Assembly (NCBI RefSeq): GCF_000423885.1
Contig: NZ_AUIV01000023.1
Coordinates: 9,182 to 73,181 of the forward strand
Direction of reading: 5' to 3'
DNA from: Thermomonas fusca DSM 15424
GTDB taxonomy: Bacteria > Pseudomonadota > Gammaproteobacteria > Xanthomonadales > Xanthomonadaceae
DNA: 64,000 nt
Shown piece by piece: positions 34,716-44,302 of the stretch. The translations under genes and the position numbers were made by a program. Position 1 is the first letter of the stretch, and each line of letters opens with the position of its first letter. The notes below the pieces were generated by a model. That model saw nothing but the letters and a program-made list of their open reading frames with translations. It had not been told where the DNA came from and searched no databases.

Positions 34716-36942
34716 GGCCGGCTCCCTTGCTAAGCGCGTCTGCGCCCGGCGCGATCCGCTGCAGGCTGCTCAGGGTGGCGTCCCAGGCCGCGGTGGCGGG
34801 CGCCGCGTGCCGTTCCAGCAGGCGCAGCCGGCCGGCCGCCAGCTTGCGGGCCAGGCTGTCGAGGTTGTCATTGCCGGCCCGCAGCCCGCGCCGGTTGACC
34901 AGCAGCGCCTGGTCGGTGTGTTCGCTGATCCAGGCCAGCCGGCGCCGCTGCGGGCCGTCCTGGCCTTCGTCGTCGATCTCCACCCACACCGGCAGCGATA
35001 GCGACCGCAGGCGCGCGTAGGCGGCTTGCTCTTCCGGGGTTCGCGGAGTGGAGGGCGCAATGGTGTCCGCGCCGGCACTGTCCTCGCCCAGGCGACCGCG
35101 CGCGCGCAGCTGTACCAGCAGTTCGGTGCGGGAGGCCTGGTCGTTGTCGCTGCCCTGGCCGTTGGCCAGCTGCGTAGCGATCGTGGTGGCGTCGTCGGGG
35201 TGGTAGCCGACCTGTTCCAGGGCAGCGCGGATCTGCTCCACGAACGTCGTGTCGCCGGGCGGCGCGGCCGCCCCGGCGCCGGCGTCGACGATGCGCGCGG
35301 TGATATCGAGCAGCTGCCGCCAAGCATCCGATTGCTCGCCGCTGCGTAGGTGGGTCAGCGACAGGACGTCGGTCCAGGTCTTTTCCAGCAGTGTCGCGTG
35401 GAAGCGCGGCAGGCTGCGGCCGTCGAGCAGGCGGGTGATTTCCTGGTTGGCGCGCTGTCGCGCCACTTCCAGCTTCTCGCGCCCGCGCGCGGCTTCCACC
35501 TGCCGGCGTTCGGCCATCTCCGCCTTGCGATCCAGCGCCTGCAATCCCGATTGCAGGGTGCGGTTGGCCTCGGCGAACGATTCGCTGGTGCCGCCGGCAT
35601 CCTGCTGCACATGCGAGGCGGCGCGCTGCAGCAGACCCAGCCACTGCGCGTCGAGGTCGTCGTCCGCCAGCCACTGCGCGCCGGCCAGCGAAATGGCATC
35701 GACCAGCTGGCGGGCGGGGTGGGCGGCGTCGGTGAAGAACCCCTGGTCACGCAGTGCCAGTTGGGTCAGCGGCAGCCGCAGCCGGTCGAGCATCGCTTCG
35801 CCGGGGCTGGTCTTGCGCAGCTCGCGCTGCAGCTGGCCCATGAACAGGCCCAGCAGGTCGAAGGCGTCGTTGTCGACATCGGACAGTGCGACGCCGTGGC
35901 CATGCGCTTGCCGTGCCTGCGCCAGCAGGATGCGGCGGTAGTCGGCCAGCGTGTCCGCCTTCTCGGTGCTGGCGCGCATGCGCTGCAGGGTGGCCAGCAG
36001 TTCGTCGTTCGGCAACGCATCCAGCGTGCGCTCGTCGCGCTTGCCGGGGCGCAGCTTGCTGAGCAGCCCACGCCGCTGCTGCAGCAGCGACTGCAGCGCG
36101 GCGAAACCGGCGGCGACGGTAGACTGTGCGGCGTCCCCGGGCGTGGACCATCCACCCGGCTGGGGGCCGCCGGGTGCTGCATGGCCGGCCTCGGCGCTGG
36201 CGGCATCGTAGGCGGCGCTTGTCGATCCGGCGCGCACCCGCATCGGCACGAAGCTCAGGAACGGCAGGATGCCATCGTCGATCAGGCGCTGGTTGAATCC
36301 TTCAAGCAGGTCCGGATAGGCATCCATCAACGCTTTTTCGAACTGCTGGAACAACTGCATGCGCGCGTAGCGCGAGAGCTTGAGCTGATCGGCGGACTGC
36401 GCCAGTGCCGCGCACAGGGCGCGCGGTGCCAGCGGCAGGGTTTCGCCGTCGAACGCCGGCGCGGCGGCCAGCACGCCGAAGCGTTGGCCCAGCAGCTGCA
36501 GCCCCAGGCTGTTGCGCGCCTCGATCCGGCTGGCCATGGTGTCGAGCACGAATTCGTCGCTGATCCCTTCCTCTTCCAGCAGGCTCAGGGTCAGGATCGG
36601 CGGCGCACCCGCGTCGTGGCTGTCGTCGCCGTAGTCGCGACGCGCGTCCTGCAGGCTGGCCAGCGAGGCCTCGACGCTGGCAAGGAAGCCGCGGACAAGG
36701 AAGGCAGCGCCGCCGCCGAGGCTGCGCATGGAAGCCAGCTTCGCCTGCTCCAGCGCGGGATCGCTGCCGGCGGTGGTGCGCGCCAGCGCAAGCTCGGTTT
36801 CGTGCAGGACCCGCGGCAGCAGCTGGGCGAACACCGGGCGCAGATCCGCCAGCAGGTGTTCCAGCGCCTGACGGGTACGTCGCGGCAGGCGGGCGCTGGC
36901 CAGCGAGGGCGGCGCATTGCTTGTGGGTGCGGTCGAGGACAC
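34705..36942 (-). CDS. DUF1631 family protein
   Basis: About 745 residues if started at the GTG at 36942 (SSTAPTSNAPPSLASAR), with AAGGGGGG upstream; in-frame ATGs at 36984 and 37011 would add a basic extension. The family is recognised from ALMDAYPDLLEGFNQRLIDDGILPFL and from the C-terminal WVEIDDEGQDGPQRRRLAWIS segment, the latter resembling a PilZ-type barrel. Xanthomonad members are linked with the c-di-GMP network and often sit beside a PilZ gene, as here. Molecular function is unknown. Confidence 0.78.
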   Translation of the reverse strand: MSSTAPTSNAPPSLASARLPRRTRQALEHLLADLRPVFAQLLPRVLHETELALARTTAGSDPALEQAKLASMRSLGGGAAFLVRGFLASVEASLASLQDARRDYGDDSHDAGAPPILTLSLLEEEGISDEFVLDTMASRIEARNSLGLQLLGQRFGVLAAAPAFDGETLPLAPRALCAALAQSADQLKLSRYARMQLFQQFEKALMDAYPDLLEGFNQRLIDDGILPFLSFVPMRVRAGSTSAAYDAASAEAGHAAPGGPQPGGWSTPGDAAQSTVAAGFAALQSLLQQRRGLLSKLRPGKRDERTLDALPNDELLATLQRMRASTEKADTLADYRRILLAQARQAHGHGVALSDVDNDAFDLLGLFMGQLQRELRKTSPGEAMLDRLRLPLTQLALRDQGFFTDAAHPARQLVDAISLAGAQWLADDDLDAQWLGLLQRAASHVQQDAGGTSESFAEANRTLQSGLQALDRKAEMAERRQVEAARGREKLEVARQRANQEITRLLDGRSLPRFHATLLEKTWTDVLSLTHLRSGEQSDAWRQLLDITARIVDAGAGAAAPPGDTTFVEQIRAALEQVGYHPDDATTIATQLANGQGSDNDQASRTELLVQLRARGRLGEDSAGADTIAPSTPRTPEEQAAYARLRSLSLPVWVEIDDEGQDGPQRRRLAWISEHTDQALLVNRRGLRAGNDNLDSLARKLAAGRLRLLERHAAPATAAWDATLSSLQRIAPGADALSKGAGHEP

Positions 36943-37060
36943 GGCGCGTCGGCGCCCCCCTTGGCGCTTTGGCAATCGGTGCATGGTATGCGGCAACCGT
37001 CGCCGCCTCAATCACGCGGGCCAAAGCGCGCGCGGCCGGCCGTGCAGGTTTTGCCTCGGT

Positions 37061-38212
37061 TCAGTCCAGGAACAGCCCGATCACGTCGTTGGCGAAGCGC
37101 CGCCCCAGCTCGGTCGGACGCAGCCAGTCGGCGTCCGGTTCCAGCCATCCGCGCGCGCGCGCCAGCGCCACCCGCTCGGCGATGGCGGCGGCGGGCAGCC
37201 CCGTGCGCGCTTCGAACATCGTCATCGGCACGCCTTCGTTCAGGCGCAGCGCGTTGAGCATGAAGTCGAACGGCAGCCGCTGCGCGGCCAGGTATTCGTC
37301 GCCACCGATCGCCGCGGCAGTGCCGGCCTTGGCCAGGTAGTCGGTGGGATGCTTGAGCTTCCAGCGCCGCAGCACCTGCTGGGTGGCGCCGAGCGTCAGC
37401 TTGCCGTGGGCGCCGGCGCCGATGCCGAGGTAGTCGCCGAAGCGCCAGTAGTTGAGGTTGTGCCGGCACTGGCGGCCTTCGCGTGCGTAGGCGCTGATCT
37501 CGTACTGGGCGAAACCGGCATCGGCCAGGCGCGCCTGGCAGGCCTCCTGCATGTCCCAGGCGGAATCCTCGTCGGGGATGCCGGCCGGCACCCGCGCGGC
37601 GAACACGGTGTTCGGCTCCAGGGTCAGCTGGTAATGGCTGATATGGGTCGGCGCCAGTGCGACGGCGCGCTCGACGTCGTCCAGCGCCATCGCCAGCGTC
37701 TGCTGCGGCAGCGCGTACATCAGGTCGAGGTTGAAGTTGTCGAAGCCCGCATCCTGCGCCGACTTCACCGCGCGCTCGGCGTCGCCGCTGCTGTGGATGC
37801 GGCCGAGTCGCTGCAGGCAGCCGTCGTCAAAGCTCTGCACGCCGAAGCTCAGGCGGTTGACCCCGGCGGCGCGATAGCCGGCAAACGGGCCGTGTTCCAC
37901 CGTGCCCGGGTTGGTCTCGAGGGTGATTTCCACGTCCGGGGCAAAGCGCAGCCGCGCGCTGGCCTGCTGCAGGAAGCGGTCGATCGCCTCCGGCGGGAAC
38001 AGCGAGGGCGTGCCGCCGCCGAAGAACACGCTGTGGACGATGCGGCCCCAGGCCAGCGGCAGGTCGAAGTCGAGGTCGGCCACCAGCGCGTCGATGTAGG
38101 CATCCAGCGGCAGCGCGCCTTTCGCCGCATGCGAATTGAAGTCGCAGTACGGACATTTGCGCACGCACCAGGGCAGGTGCACGTAAAGAGCGAGAGGCGG
38201 GGGCGTGAGCAT
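37061..38212 (-). CDS. hemW: Radical SAM heme chaperone HemW
   Basis: 383 residues from the ATG at 38212, sharing one base with the rdgB stop (TGATG). The cluster motif C-VRK-C-PY-C (CX3CX2C) near residue 16 and the SAM motif FFGGGTPSLF follow the CPO-like radical SAM pattern; the C-terminal HemN-like domain is complete. HemW binds heme and delivers it to membrane enzymes such as nitrate reductase; it lacks the features of the true coproporphyrinogen dehydrogenase HemN. The rph-rdgB-hemW order is a common proteobacterial cluster. Confidence 0.93.
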   Translation of the reverse strand: MLTPPPLALYVHLPWCVRKCPYCDFNSHAAKGALPLDAYIDALVADLDFDLPLAWGRIVHSVFFGGGTPSLFPPEAIDRFLQQASARLRFAPDVEITLETNPGTVEHGPFAGYRAAGVNRLSFGVQSFDDGCLQRLGRIHSSGDAERAVKSAQDAGFDNFNLDLMYALPQQTLAMALDDVERAVALAPTHISHYQLTLEPNTVFAARVPAGIPDEDSAWDMQEACQARLADAGFAQYEISAYAREGRQCRHNLNYWRFGDYLGIGAGAHGKLTLGATQQVLRRWKLKHPTDYLAKAGTAAAIGGDEYLAAQRLPFDFMLNALRLNEGVPMTMFEARTGLPAAAIAERVALARARGWLEPDADWLRPTELGRRFANDVIGLFLD

Positions 38213-38799
38213 CAGGTGCGTCGCAACTTCGTGCGCAGCTGCGCCAGCGCCACGCCGCGATGGCTGTCGCGGTTCTTCACCTCGGCCGGCAGCTCGGCCG
38301 CGCTGCAGCCGTGCGCCGGCGAGAAGAACACCGGGTCGTAGCCAAAGCCGCCGCGGCCGCTGCGCGCCTGCAGGATGCGACCTTCCCAGCTGCCCTCGGC
38401 GACCAGCGGCATCGGGTCGTCGGCGTGGCGCACCAGCGCCAGCACGCAGACGAAGCGCGCGCCGCGATCCGCGCCGGCTACGCTGTCGAGTTCGCGCAGC
38501 AGCTTGTCGATGTTCGCTTCGCTGTCGCCGTGGCGACCGGCGTAGCGCGCCGAATACAGTCCGGGCGCGCCGCGCAGCGCATCGACGCACAGCCCGGAGT
38601 CGTCGCCCAGCGCCGGCAAGCCGGTGGCGTGAGCGGCGTGGCGAGCCTTGAGAATGGCGTTCTCGATGAAACTCAGGCCGGTTTCATCGGCGTCGCCCAC
38701 ACCGAATTCGGACTGCGCGTGCAGCTCGAAACCTTCGCCGAGCAGCTCGCGCAGTTCGGCCAGCTTGCCGGCGTTGCCGCTGGCGAGAACAAGCTTCAT
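38212..38799 (-). CDS. rdgB: dITP/XTP pyrophosphatase (RdgB/HAM1)
   Basis: 195 residues from the ATG at 38799 (MKLVLASGNAGKLAELREL). It removes non-canonical purine nucleotides (dITP, XTP) from the pool. ASGNAGK is the nucleotide-binding start, and LGDDSGLCVDALRGAPGLYSAR contains the catalytic Asp. The C-terminal SGRGGFGYDPVFF is conserved. It lies 13 bp after rph. Confidence 0.95.
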   Translation of the reverse strand: MKLVLASGNAGKLAELRELLGEGFELHAQSEFGVGDADETGLSFIENAILKARHAAHATGLPALGDDSGLCVDALRGAPGLYSARYAGRHGDSEANIDKLLRELDSVAGADRGARFVCVLALVRHADDPMPLVAEGSWEGRILQARSGRGGFGYDPVFFSPAHGCSAAELPAEVKNRDSHRGVALAQLRTKLRRT

Positions 38800-38812
38800 C
38801 GGACGGCCGGCT

Positions 38813-39556
38813 TCACGCCAGCCCCAGCGCTGCCCGCTGCGCGGCGAACAGTTCGGCGCAGCCCTTCTCGGCCAGTGCCAGCAGCGCGTCCAGTTCGTCG
38901 CGGCGGAAGGCAAGGCCTTCGGCGGTACCCTGCAGCTCGATGAAGCCGCCGCCATCGTTCATCACCACATTCATGTCGGTGTCGCAGCCGCTGTCCTCGG
39001 TGTAGTCGAGGTCGAGCACCGGCACGCCCTGGTAGATGCCGGCCGACACCGCCGCCACTGCACCCACCAGCGGCGTGCGGCCGCTGGCCGGCAGCTTGAT
39101 GTCGCGTCGGTCGATCAGGCCCTGCACCGCATCCGCCAGTGCCACGTAGGCGCCGGTGATGGCGGCGGTACGGGTGCCACCGTCGGCTTGCAGCACGTCG
39201 CAGTCGAGGGTGATGGTGCGCTCGCCCAGCAGCGCGCGGTCCACGCAGGCGCGCAGGCTGCGACCGATCAGGCGCTGGATCTCCAGCGTGCGCCCGCCCT
39301 GCTTGCCGCGGGCGGCCTCGCGGTCGCTGCGGGTGTGGGTAGCGCGCGGCAGCATCCCGTATTCGGCGGTGACCCAGCCTTCGCCCTTGCCGCGCAGGAA
39401 CCCCGGAACCTTGTTTTCCACGCTGGCGGTGCACAGCACGCGGGTGTCGCCGAAGCTCACCAGCACCGAGCCTTCGGCGTGGCGGGTGAAGCCGCGCTGG
39501 ATGGAAACGACGCGCAACTGGTCCGCGCTGCGGCCGCTGGGACGGGCAAAGGCCAT
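38813..39556 (-). CDS. rph: Ribonuclease PH
   Basis: 247 residues from the ATG at 39556 (MAFARPSGRSADQLR). A phosphate-dependent 3'-5' exonuclease that trims tRNA precursors. RTLEIQRLIGRSLRACVD contains the conserved Arg, and the active site region DCDVLQADGGTRTAAITGA is intact. Full length; E. coli Rph is 238. It is divergent from yicC, another RNA-processing gene, with 66 bp between the start codons. Confidence 0.96.
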   Translation of the reverse strand: MAFARPSGRSADQLRVVSIQRGFTRHAEGSVLVSFGDTRVLCTASVENKVPGFLRGKGEGWVTAEYGMLPRATHTRSDREAARGKQGGRTLEIQRLIGRSLRACVDRALLGERTITLDCDVLQADGGTRTAAITGAYVALADAVQGLIDRRDIKLPASGRTPLVGAVAAVSAGIYQGVPVLDLDYTEDSGCDTDMNVVMNDGGGFIELQGTAEGLAFRRDELDALLALAEKGCAELFAAQRAALGLA

Positions 39557-39622
39557 GGTGAAAACCGGAAATCGATGGGGCGCTAGATTACCATTCGCAC
39601 TTTGCAGGCCCTGGAATTCCGC

Positions 39623-40486
39623 ATGATCCGCAGCATGACCGCTTTCGCCGCCGGCGAGCGCAGCACCGAATGGGGCGTGCTTTCCGGCGAACTGCGCGCG
39701 GTGAACCACCGATTCCTCGAGCTTGCCCTGCGCCTGCCGGACGAGCTGCGCGCGTTCGAGGCCGCGCTGCGTGAACGCGTGTCCGCCCGCGTGTCGCGCG
39801 GCAAGCTTGATCTGGTGCTGCGCCTGCGCGCGCCGCAGTCCGATGCCGGCATGCATATCGATGACGCGATGGTCGAGGAATTGGCGCGGCTCAACCTCGG
39901 GCTGGCCTCGAAGTTTCCCGGACTGCGGACCAGCCTGACCGAGCTGCTGCAATACCCCGGCGTGCTGCGCGGCCGCGACGCCGACGCCGAGGCGATGCAG
40001 CGCGAAGCATTGGCGCTGCTCGATGCGGTACTGGATGATTTCACCGATGCGCGCGAACGCGAGGGCGGCAAGCTGGCGCAGGTGATCAGCGAGCGCGCCG
40101 AGGCGATCGCGAAGATCGCCGCCGAAGTGCGCACGCTGGTGCCGCAGATCCGCGCCGGCCAGCGCAGCAAGCTGGAAACGCGGCTGGCCGATCTCTCGCA
40201 GCCGGCCGACCCGGGGCGGCTGGAGCAGGAGCTGGTGATCTGGCTGCAGAAGCTCGACGTGGACGAAGAGCTGGACCGCCTCGACAGCCATCTGGTCGAA
40301 CTGCGCCGCATCCTCAAGGGCGGCAAGGAGCCGGTCGGACGGCGCCTGGATTTCCTGCTGCAGGAATTCAATCGCGAGGCGAACACGCTCGGCAGCAAAT
40401 CGGTCGACGCGCGCACCAGCAACGCCGCGGTCGAGCTGAAGGTGCTGATCGACCAGATCCGCGAGCAGATCCAGAACATCGAGTAA
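39623..40486 (+). CDS. yicC: YicC family endoribonuclease
   Basis: 287 residues from the ATG at 39623 (MIRSMTAFAAGERSTEWG), which matches the family start; an upstream in-frame ATG at 39602 is less likely. YicC_N at the start (ELRAVNHRFLELALRLPDELR) and DUF1732 at the end (LDFLLQEFNREANTLGSKS). Members of the family act as RNases in E. coli and Bacillus. It lies 6 bp before gmk, as in many proteobacteria. Confidence 0.92.
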   Translation: MIRSMTAFAAGERSTEWGVLSGELRAVNHRFLELALRLPDELRAFEAALRERVSARVSRGKLDLVLRLRAPQSDAGMHIDDAMVEELARLNLGLASKFPGLRTSLTELLQYPGVLRGRDADAEAMQREALALLDAVLDDFTDAREREGGKLAQVISERAEAIAKIAAEVRTLVPQIRAGQRSKLETRLADLSQPADPGRLEQELVIWLQKLDVDEELDRLDSHLVELRRILKGGKEPVGRRLDFLLQEFNREANTLGSKSVDARTSNAAVELKVLIDQIREQIQNIE

Positions 40487-40492
40487 CGGCCC

Positions 40493-41110
40493 ATGCGCGG
40501 AACCCTCTACATTGTCGCCGCGCCCTCCGGCGCCGGCAAATCCAGCATCGTCAACGCGGTGCTGAAGCGCGACCCGAACCTGCGGCTGTCGATCTCGTTC
40601 ACTTCCCGCGCGCCGCGGCCGGGCGAGCGCCACGCCGAGCACTACAACTTCGTCACCGCGGCGGAGTTCGAGGCAATGGTCGATGCCGGCGACTTCTTCG
40701 AGCACGCGCGCGTCCACGGCGACTGGAAGGGCACCGCGCGGCAGTCGGTGGAGCCGCAGCTGGCGTCAGGCCACGACGTGCTGCTGGAAATCGACTGGCA
40801 GGGCGCGCGCCAGGTCCGGTCCCAGTTGCCGGACGCGGTCAGCGTGTTCATCCTGCCGCCCTCGCGCGCCGCGCTGGAAGAGCGCATGCGCAAGCGCGGG
40901 CAGGACAGCGAGGAGGTCATCCAGCGCCGGCTGGCTGCCGCCCGCGAGGAAATGAGCCATTACGGCGAATTCGACTACGTGATCGTCAACGAGGTGTTCG
41001 AGGTCGCGGTGGCGGAGATGTGCAGCGTCTTCACCGCCAGCCGGCTGCGCAAGGATGCGCAGGTGGCGCGGCACGCGCGCCTGATCACCTCGCTGCTGGT
41101 GGACCCTTAG
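40493..41110 (+). CDS. gmk: Guanylate kinase
   Basis: 205 residues. It phosphorylates GMP or dGMP to GDP or dGDP. P-loop APSGAGKSSIVNAVL at residues 9-23; GMP-binding SFTSRAPRPGERHAEHYNFV follows. Part of the gmk-rpoZ-spoT cluster. Confidence 0.97.
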   Translation: MRGTLYIVAAPSGAGKSSIVNAVLKRDPNLRLSISFTSRAPRPGERHAEHYNFVTAAEFEAMVDAGDFFEHARVHGDWKGTARQSVEPQLASGHDVLLEIDWQGARQVRSQLPDAVSVFILPPSRAALEERMRKRGQDSEEVIQRRLAAAREEMSHYGEFDYVIVNEVFEVAVAEMCSVFTASRLRKDAQVARHARLITSLLVDP

Positions 41111-41257
41111 GTCGTTTCGCTCGATTCGGTTGCCGATGCCGGCCGAAATCGTCCTATGTGATTGATTTTCAAGACCGAGACTTGCGGCGAGGGCGTGGCG
41201 CGTCTACACTCCCCGGTTCTTTCGATCCCTTGCGCGGCCCATCGCCGCAGGACAGAC

Positions 41258-41557
41258 ATGGCCCGTATTACCGTCGAAGACTGCCTGCAGGTGGTCGATA
41301 ATCGCTTCGAACTCGTGATGATGGCCTCCAAGCGCGCGCGCCAGCTGGCTGGCGGCGTGGAGTCCAAGCTGGACAACAGCGAAGCCAACGACAAGCCCAC
41401 CGTGCTGGCGCTGCGCGAGATCGCCGCCCGTGCCATCGACACCGATTTCATCGATGCGGTGGAAAAGGCCGAGCGCGAGCGCAAGGAACGCGAGGCGCTG
41501 GAGTGGGCTGCCGCCGAAGTGGTGGCTGGCGACGACGACATGAAGGGCGACGACTGA
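41258..41557 (+). CDS. rpoZ: RNA polymerase omega subunit
   Basis: 99 residues from the ATG at 41258 (MARITVEDCLQVVDNRFEL). Omega helps fold the beta-prime subunit and forms ppGpp site 1 with it. The conserved MARITVEDC N-terminus and PTVLALREIAA are present. Followed by a terminator and spoT. Confidence 0.97.
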   Translation: MARITVEDCLQVVDNRFELVMMASKRARQLAGGVESKLDNSEANDKPTVLALREIAARAIDTDFIDAVEKAERERKEREALEWAAAEVVAGDDDMKGDD

Positions 41558-41582
41558 GCGCGGCGCGCGCCTTCGCCCTCGA

Positions 41583-41605
41583 AGCGGCCCTGCGGGGCCG
41601 CTTTT
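41583..41605 (+). terminator. Intrinsic terminator after rpoZ
   Basis: AGCGGCCC-tgcg-GGGCCGCT (8-bp stem, 4-nt loop) followed by TTTT, 25 bp after the rpoZ stop. It may separate gmk-rpoZ transcription from spoT. Confidence 0.75.
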
Positions 41606-41656
41606 GCGTTGTGGAAACCGTTTGCGGGCACCGCGTGGCAAGGTTAGGCTCGACGC

Positions 41657-43825
41657 ATGACGCCCGGCGATCCCGCGCTTGCCCTGCACGACACCGCGCC
41701 CGACGCGGCGGCGGTGCCGGACTATGTGCAGGCGCTGGAGCACGCCGCCTACTATCTTGATGACACCCAGCGCGCCCAGCTGCGCCGCGCCTGGGCGATC
41801 GGTGCGGCCGCCCACGCCGGGCAGACCCGCAAGTCCGGCGAGCCCTACATCACCCACCCGGTGGCGGTGGCGCAGGTGCTGGCCGAGCTGGGGCTGGATC
41901 TGGAGACGCTGGTTGCGGCGATCCTGCACGACACCATCGAAGACACCCCGCTGACCCGCACCGACGTTGCAGCGCAGTTCGGCGAAACCGTGGCCGAACT
42001 GGTCGATGGCGTCACCAAGCTGGAGAAGGTGCGCTTCGCCGACAAGCAGGAAGCGGCGGCGGAAAGCTTCCGCAAGATGCTGCTGGCGATGTCGCGCGAC
42101 CTGCGCGTCATCATGATCAAGCTGGCCGACCGCCTGCACAACATGCGCACGCTGGGGGCGAAGTCCCCGCATGCGCGCCGCCGCATCGCGGTGGAGACGC
42201 TGGAGATCTACGCGCCGATCGCGCAGCGGCTGGGCATGAACCTGGTCAAGGCGGAGTTGCAGGACCTCGGTTTCAAGGCGCTGCATCCGTGGCGGCACGC
42301 GGTGATCGCCAAGCGCATCCGCAGCCAGCCGCTGGTGCGGCGCGAGGCGCTGGGGCAGATCGAGGCGCGGCTGGCGCAGCGGCTGGCGCTGGAGAAACTC
42401 GAGCATCGGTTGGTGGGTCGGGTGAAAACGCCGTGGAGCGTCTATACCAAGATGCGCGCGCAGAGCCGCAGCTTCGCCCAGGTGATGGACGTGTTCGGCT
42501 TCCGGGTGGTGGTGGACACGGTGGCCGACTGCTACCACGCCCTGGGCGTGGTGCATGCGGTGTACAAGCCGCTGGACGGGCGCTTCCGCGACTTCATCGC
42601 CATCCCCAAGGCGAACGGCTACCAGTCGCTGCATACGGTGCTGTTCGGGCCCTACGGCTCGCCGATCGAGGTGCAGATCCGCACCCGCGAGATGGACCTG
42701 ATCGCCGAACGCGGCGTGGCCGCGCACTGGGCCTACAAGATCGGCGTGGACGGCGGCGGCAACAGCGCGCAGAGCCGGGCGGCGGCGTGGATCGCCAACC
42801 TGGTGGAAACCCAGCGCGGCACCGGTTCGTCGCTGGAATTCCTGGAAAACGTCAAGGTCGACCTGTTCCCCGACGAGGTCTACCTGTTCACGCCGAAGGG
42901 CGACATCCTCTCGCTGCCGCGCAATTCCACCGCGCTGGACTTCGCCTACGCGGTGCATACCGACGTCGGCAACCATGCGGTGACCGCGCGTGTGGACAAG
43001 CGGTTGGCGCCGCTGCGCACCAAGCTGGTCAGCGGCCAGTCGGTGGAGATCATCACCGCGAAGTCGGCGGTGCCGACCACCCAGTGGCTGGAGTTCGTGG
43101 CCACCAGCAAGGCGCGCACCGCGATCCGCCAGCAGCTCAAGCAGCTGGAGCACGAAGACGCGGTGCAGCTGGGGCATTACATGCTGGATCGCGCGCTGGG
43201 CGCCCAGGGCACCGCGCTGGACCGGATCCCGATGCCGCGGCTGGAGACCTATCTGTCCGACAACCGCTATTCGCGGCTGGAAGCGATGCTGGCCGACATC
43301 GCGCTGGGCAACCGCATGCCCTCGCAGGTGGCGCTGGCGCTGGCGCAGCAGGAGAGCGGCGGGCAGTCGGGCACGCCGGCGCTGCAGGAGCGCATCCTCA
43401 TCACCGGCGGCGAGCGCGGGGTGATCAGTTTCGCCCAGTGCTGCCTGCCGATCCCGCGCGACGAGATCATGGGCTACCACAGCGCCGGCAAGGGCATCGT
43501 CGTCCACCGCATGGAATGCCCCAACCTGGCCGAACTGCGCAAGTCGCCGGAGCGCTGGGTGGCGATCGGCTGGGATCGCGAGGTGTCCGGCGATTTCAGT
43601 TCGGCGATCCGCATCGAGGTGGAGAACCGGCCGGGCGTGCTGGCGCAGGTGGCGGCGGCGATCGCCAATGCCGCTTCCAACATCGACCGGGTGGAATATC
43701 TGGAGCGCGACAGCAACATCGCGGTGCTGCGCTTCGGCATCGACGTGACCGACGGCCGCCATCTGGCCGAAGTGATTCGTGGCGTGCGCCGGTTGCAGGT
43801 GGTGCAGGACGTGCAGCGCTGCTGA
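41657..43825 (+). CDS. spoT: Bifunctional (p)ppGpp synthetase/hydrolase SpoT
   Basis: 722 residues (E. coli SpoT has 702). Domains: HD hydrolase (about 50-200, with the HD pair in ILHDTIEDTPL), RelA/SpoT synthetase (about 245-360, with KANGYQSLHTVLFGPYG and EVQIRTREMDLIAERG), TGS (about 405-465, VYLFTPKGDILSLPRNSTALDFAYAVH), then helical, zinc-finger-like and ACT domains (ACT at about 650-720, NRPGVLAQVAAAIANAASN). The hydrolase motif is intact, so this is a SpoT/Rel-type enzyme. In the conserved position after rpoZ and two genes before recG. Confidence 0.96.
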   Translation: MTPGDPALALHDTAPDAAAVPDYVQALEHAAYYLDDTQRAQLRRAWAIGAAAHAGQTRKSGEPYITHPVAVAQVLAELGLDLETLVAAILHDTIEDTPLTRTDVAAQFGETVAELVDGVTKLEKVRFADKQEAAAESFRKMLLAMSRDLRVIMIKLADRLHNMRTLGAKSPHARRRIAVETLEIYAPIAQRLGMNLVKAELQDLGFKALHPWRHAVIAKRIRSQPLVRREALGQIEARLAQRLALEKLEHRLVGRVKTPWSVYTKMRAQSRSFAQVMDVFGFRVVVDTVADCYHALGVVHAVYKPLDGRFRDFIAIPKANGYQSLHTVLFGPYGSPIEVQIRTREMDLIAERGVAAHWAYKIGVDGGGNSAQSRAAAWIANLVETQRGTGSSLEFLENVKVDLFPDEVYLFTPKGDILSLPRNSTALDFAYAVHTDVGNHAVTARVDKRLAPLRTKLVSGQSVEIITAKSAVPTTQWLEFVATSKARTAIRQQLKQLEHEDAVQLGHYMLDRALGAQGTALDRIPMPRLETYLSDNRYSRLEAMLADIALGNRMPSQVALALAQQESGGQSGTPALQERILITGGERGVISFAQCCLPIPRDEIMGYHSAGKGIVVHRMECPNLAELRKSPERWVAIGWDREVSGDFSSAIRIEVENRPGVLAQVAAAIANAASNIDRVEYLERDSNIAVLRFGIDVTDGRHLAEVIRGVRRLQVVQDVQRC

Positions 43826-43897
43826 GGCAGCAGCACGGGCGGTCGCGCGGCTGGCTGCGCCCTACAATGGCCGGACCCATCCTTCCACGGAGTCCCC

Positions 43898-44278
43898 ATG
43901 TCCCGCACCCCGATCCATTCCGACGCCGCGCCCGCCGCCATCGGCCCGTACTCGCAGGCGATCCGCGCCGGCAACACCGTTTACCTGTCCGGGCAGACGC
44001 CGCTGGTGCCGGCCACCGGGCAGATGGCCGAAGGCGACATCGAGGCGCAGGCGCGGCAGGCGTTCGACAACCTGAAGGCGGTCTGCGAAGCGGCCGGTGG
44101 TTCGTTCGACAACATCGTGCGGCTGGGCCTGTACCTCACCGACCTGGGCGATTTCGCCCGCGTCAACGCGGTGATGGCGGAATATTTCAGCCAACCCTAT
44201 CCGGCGCGTTCCACCATCCAGGCGTCCGCGCTGCCGCGCGGTGCGGCGTTCGAGGTCGATGGCGTGATGGTGATCTGA
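43898..44278 (+). CDS. ridA: RidA family reactive intermediate deaminase
   Basis: 126 residues. It hydrolyses reactive enamine/imine intermediates made by PLP enzymes such as the threonine dehydratase. Family features: AAPAAIGPYSQAIRAGNTVYLSGQ at the start, the catalytic Arg in YPARSTIQASALPRGA, and the terminal E-V-D. Located between spoT and recG, which is common in xanthomonads. Confidence 0.94.
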   Translation: MSRTPIHSDAAPAAIGPYSQAIRAGNTVYLSGQTPLVPATGQMAEGDIEAQARQAFDNLKAVCEAAGGSFDNIVRLGLYLTDLGDFARVNAVMAEYFSQPYPARSTIQASALPRGAAFEVDGVMVI

Positions 44279-44302
44279 AGCCGGAGCGTTCCGGCCGACA
44301 CC

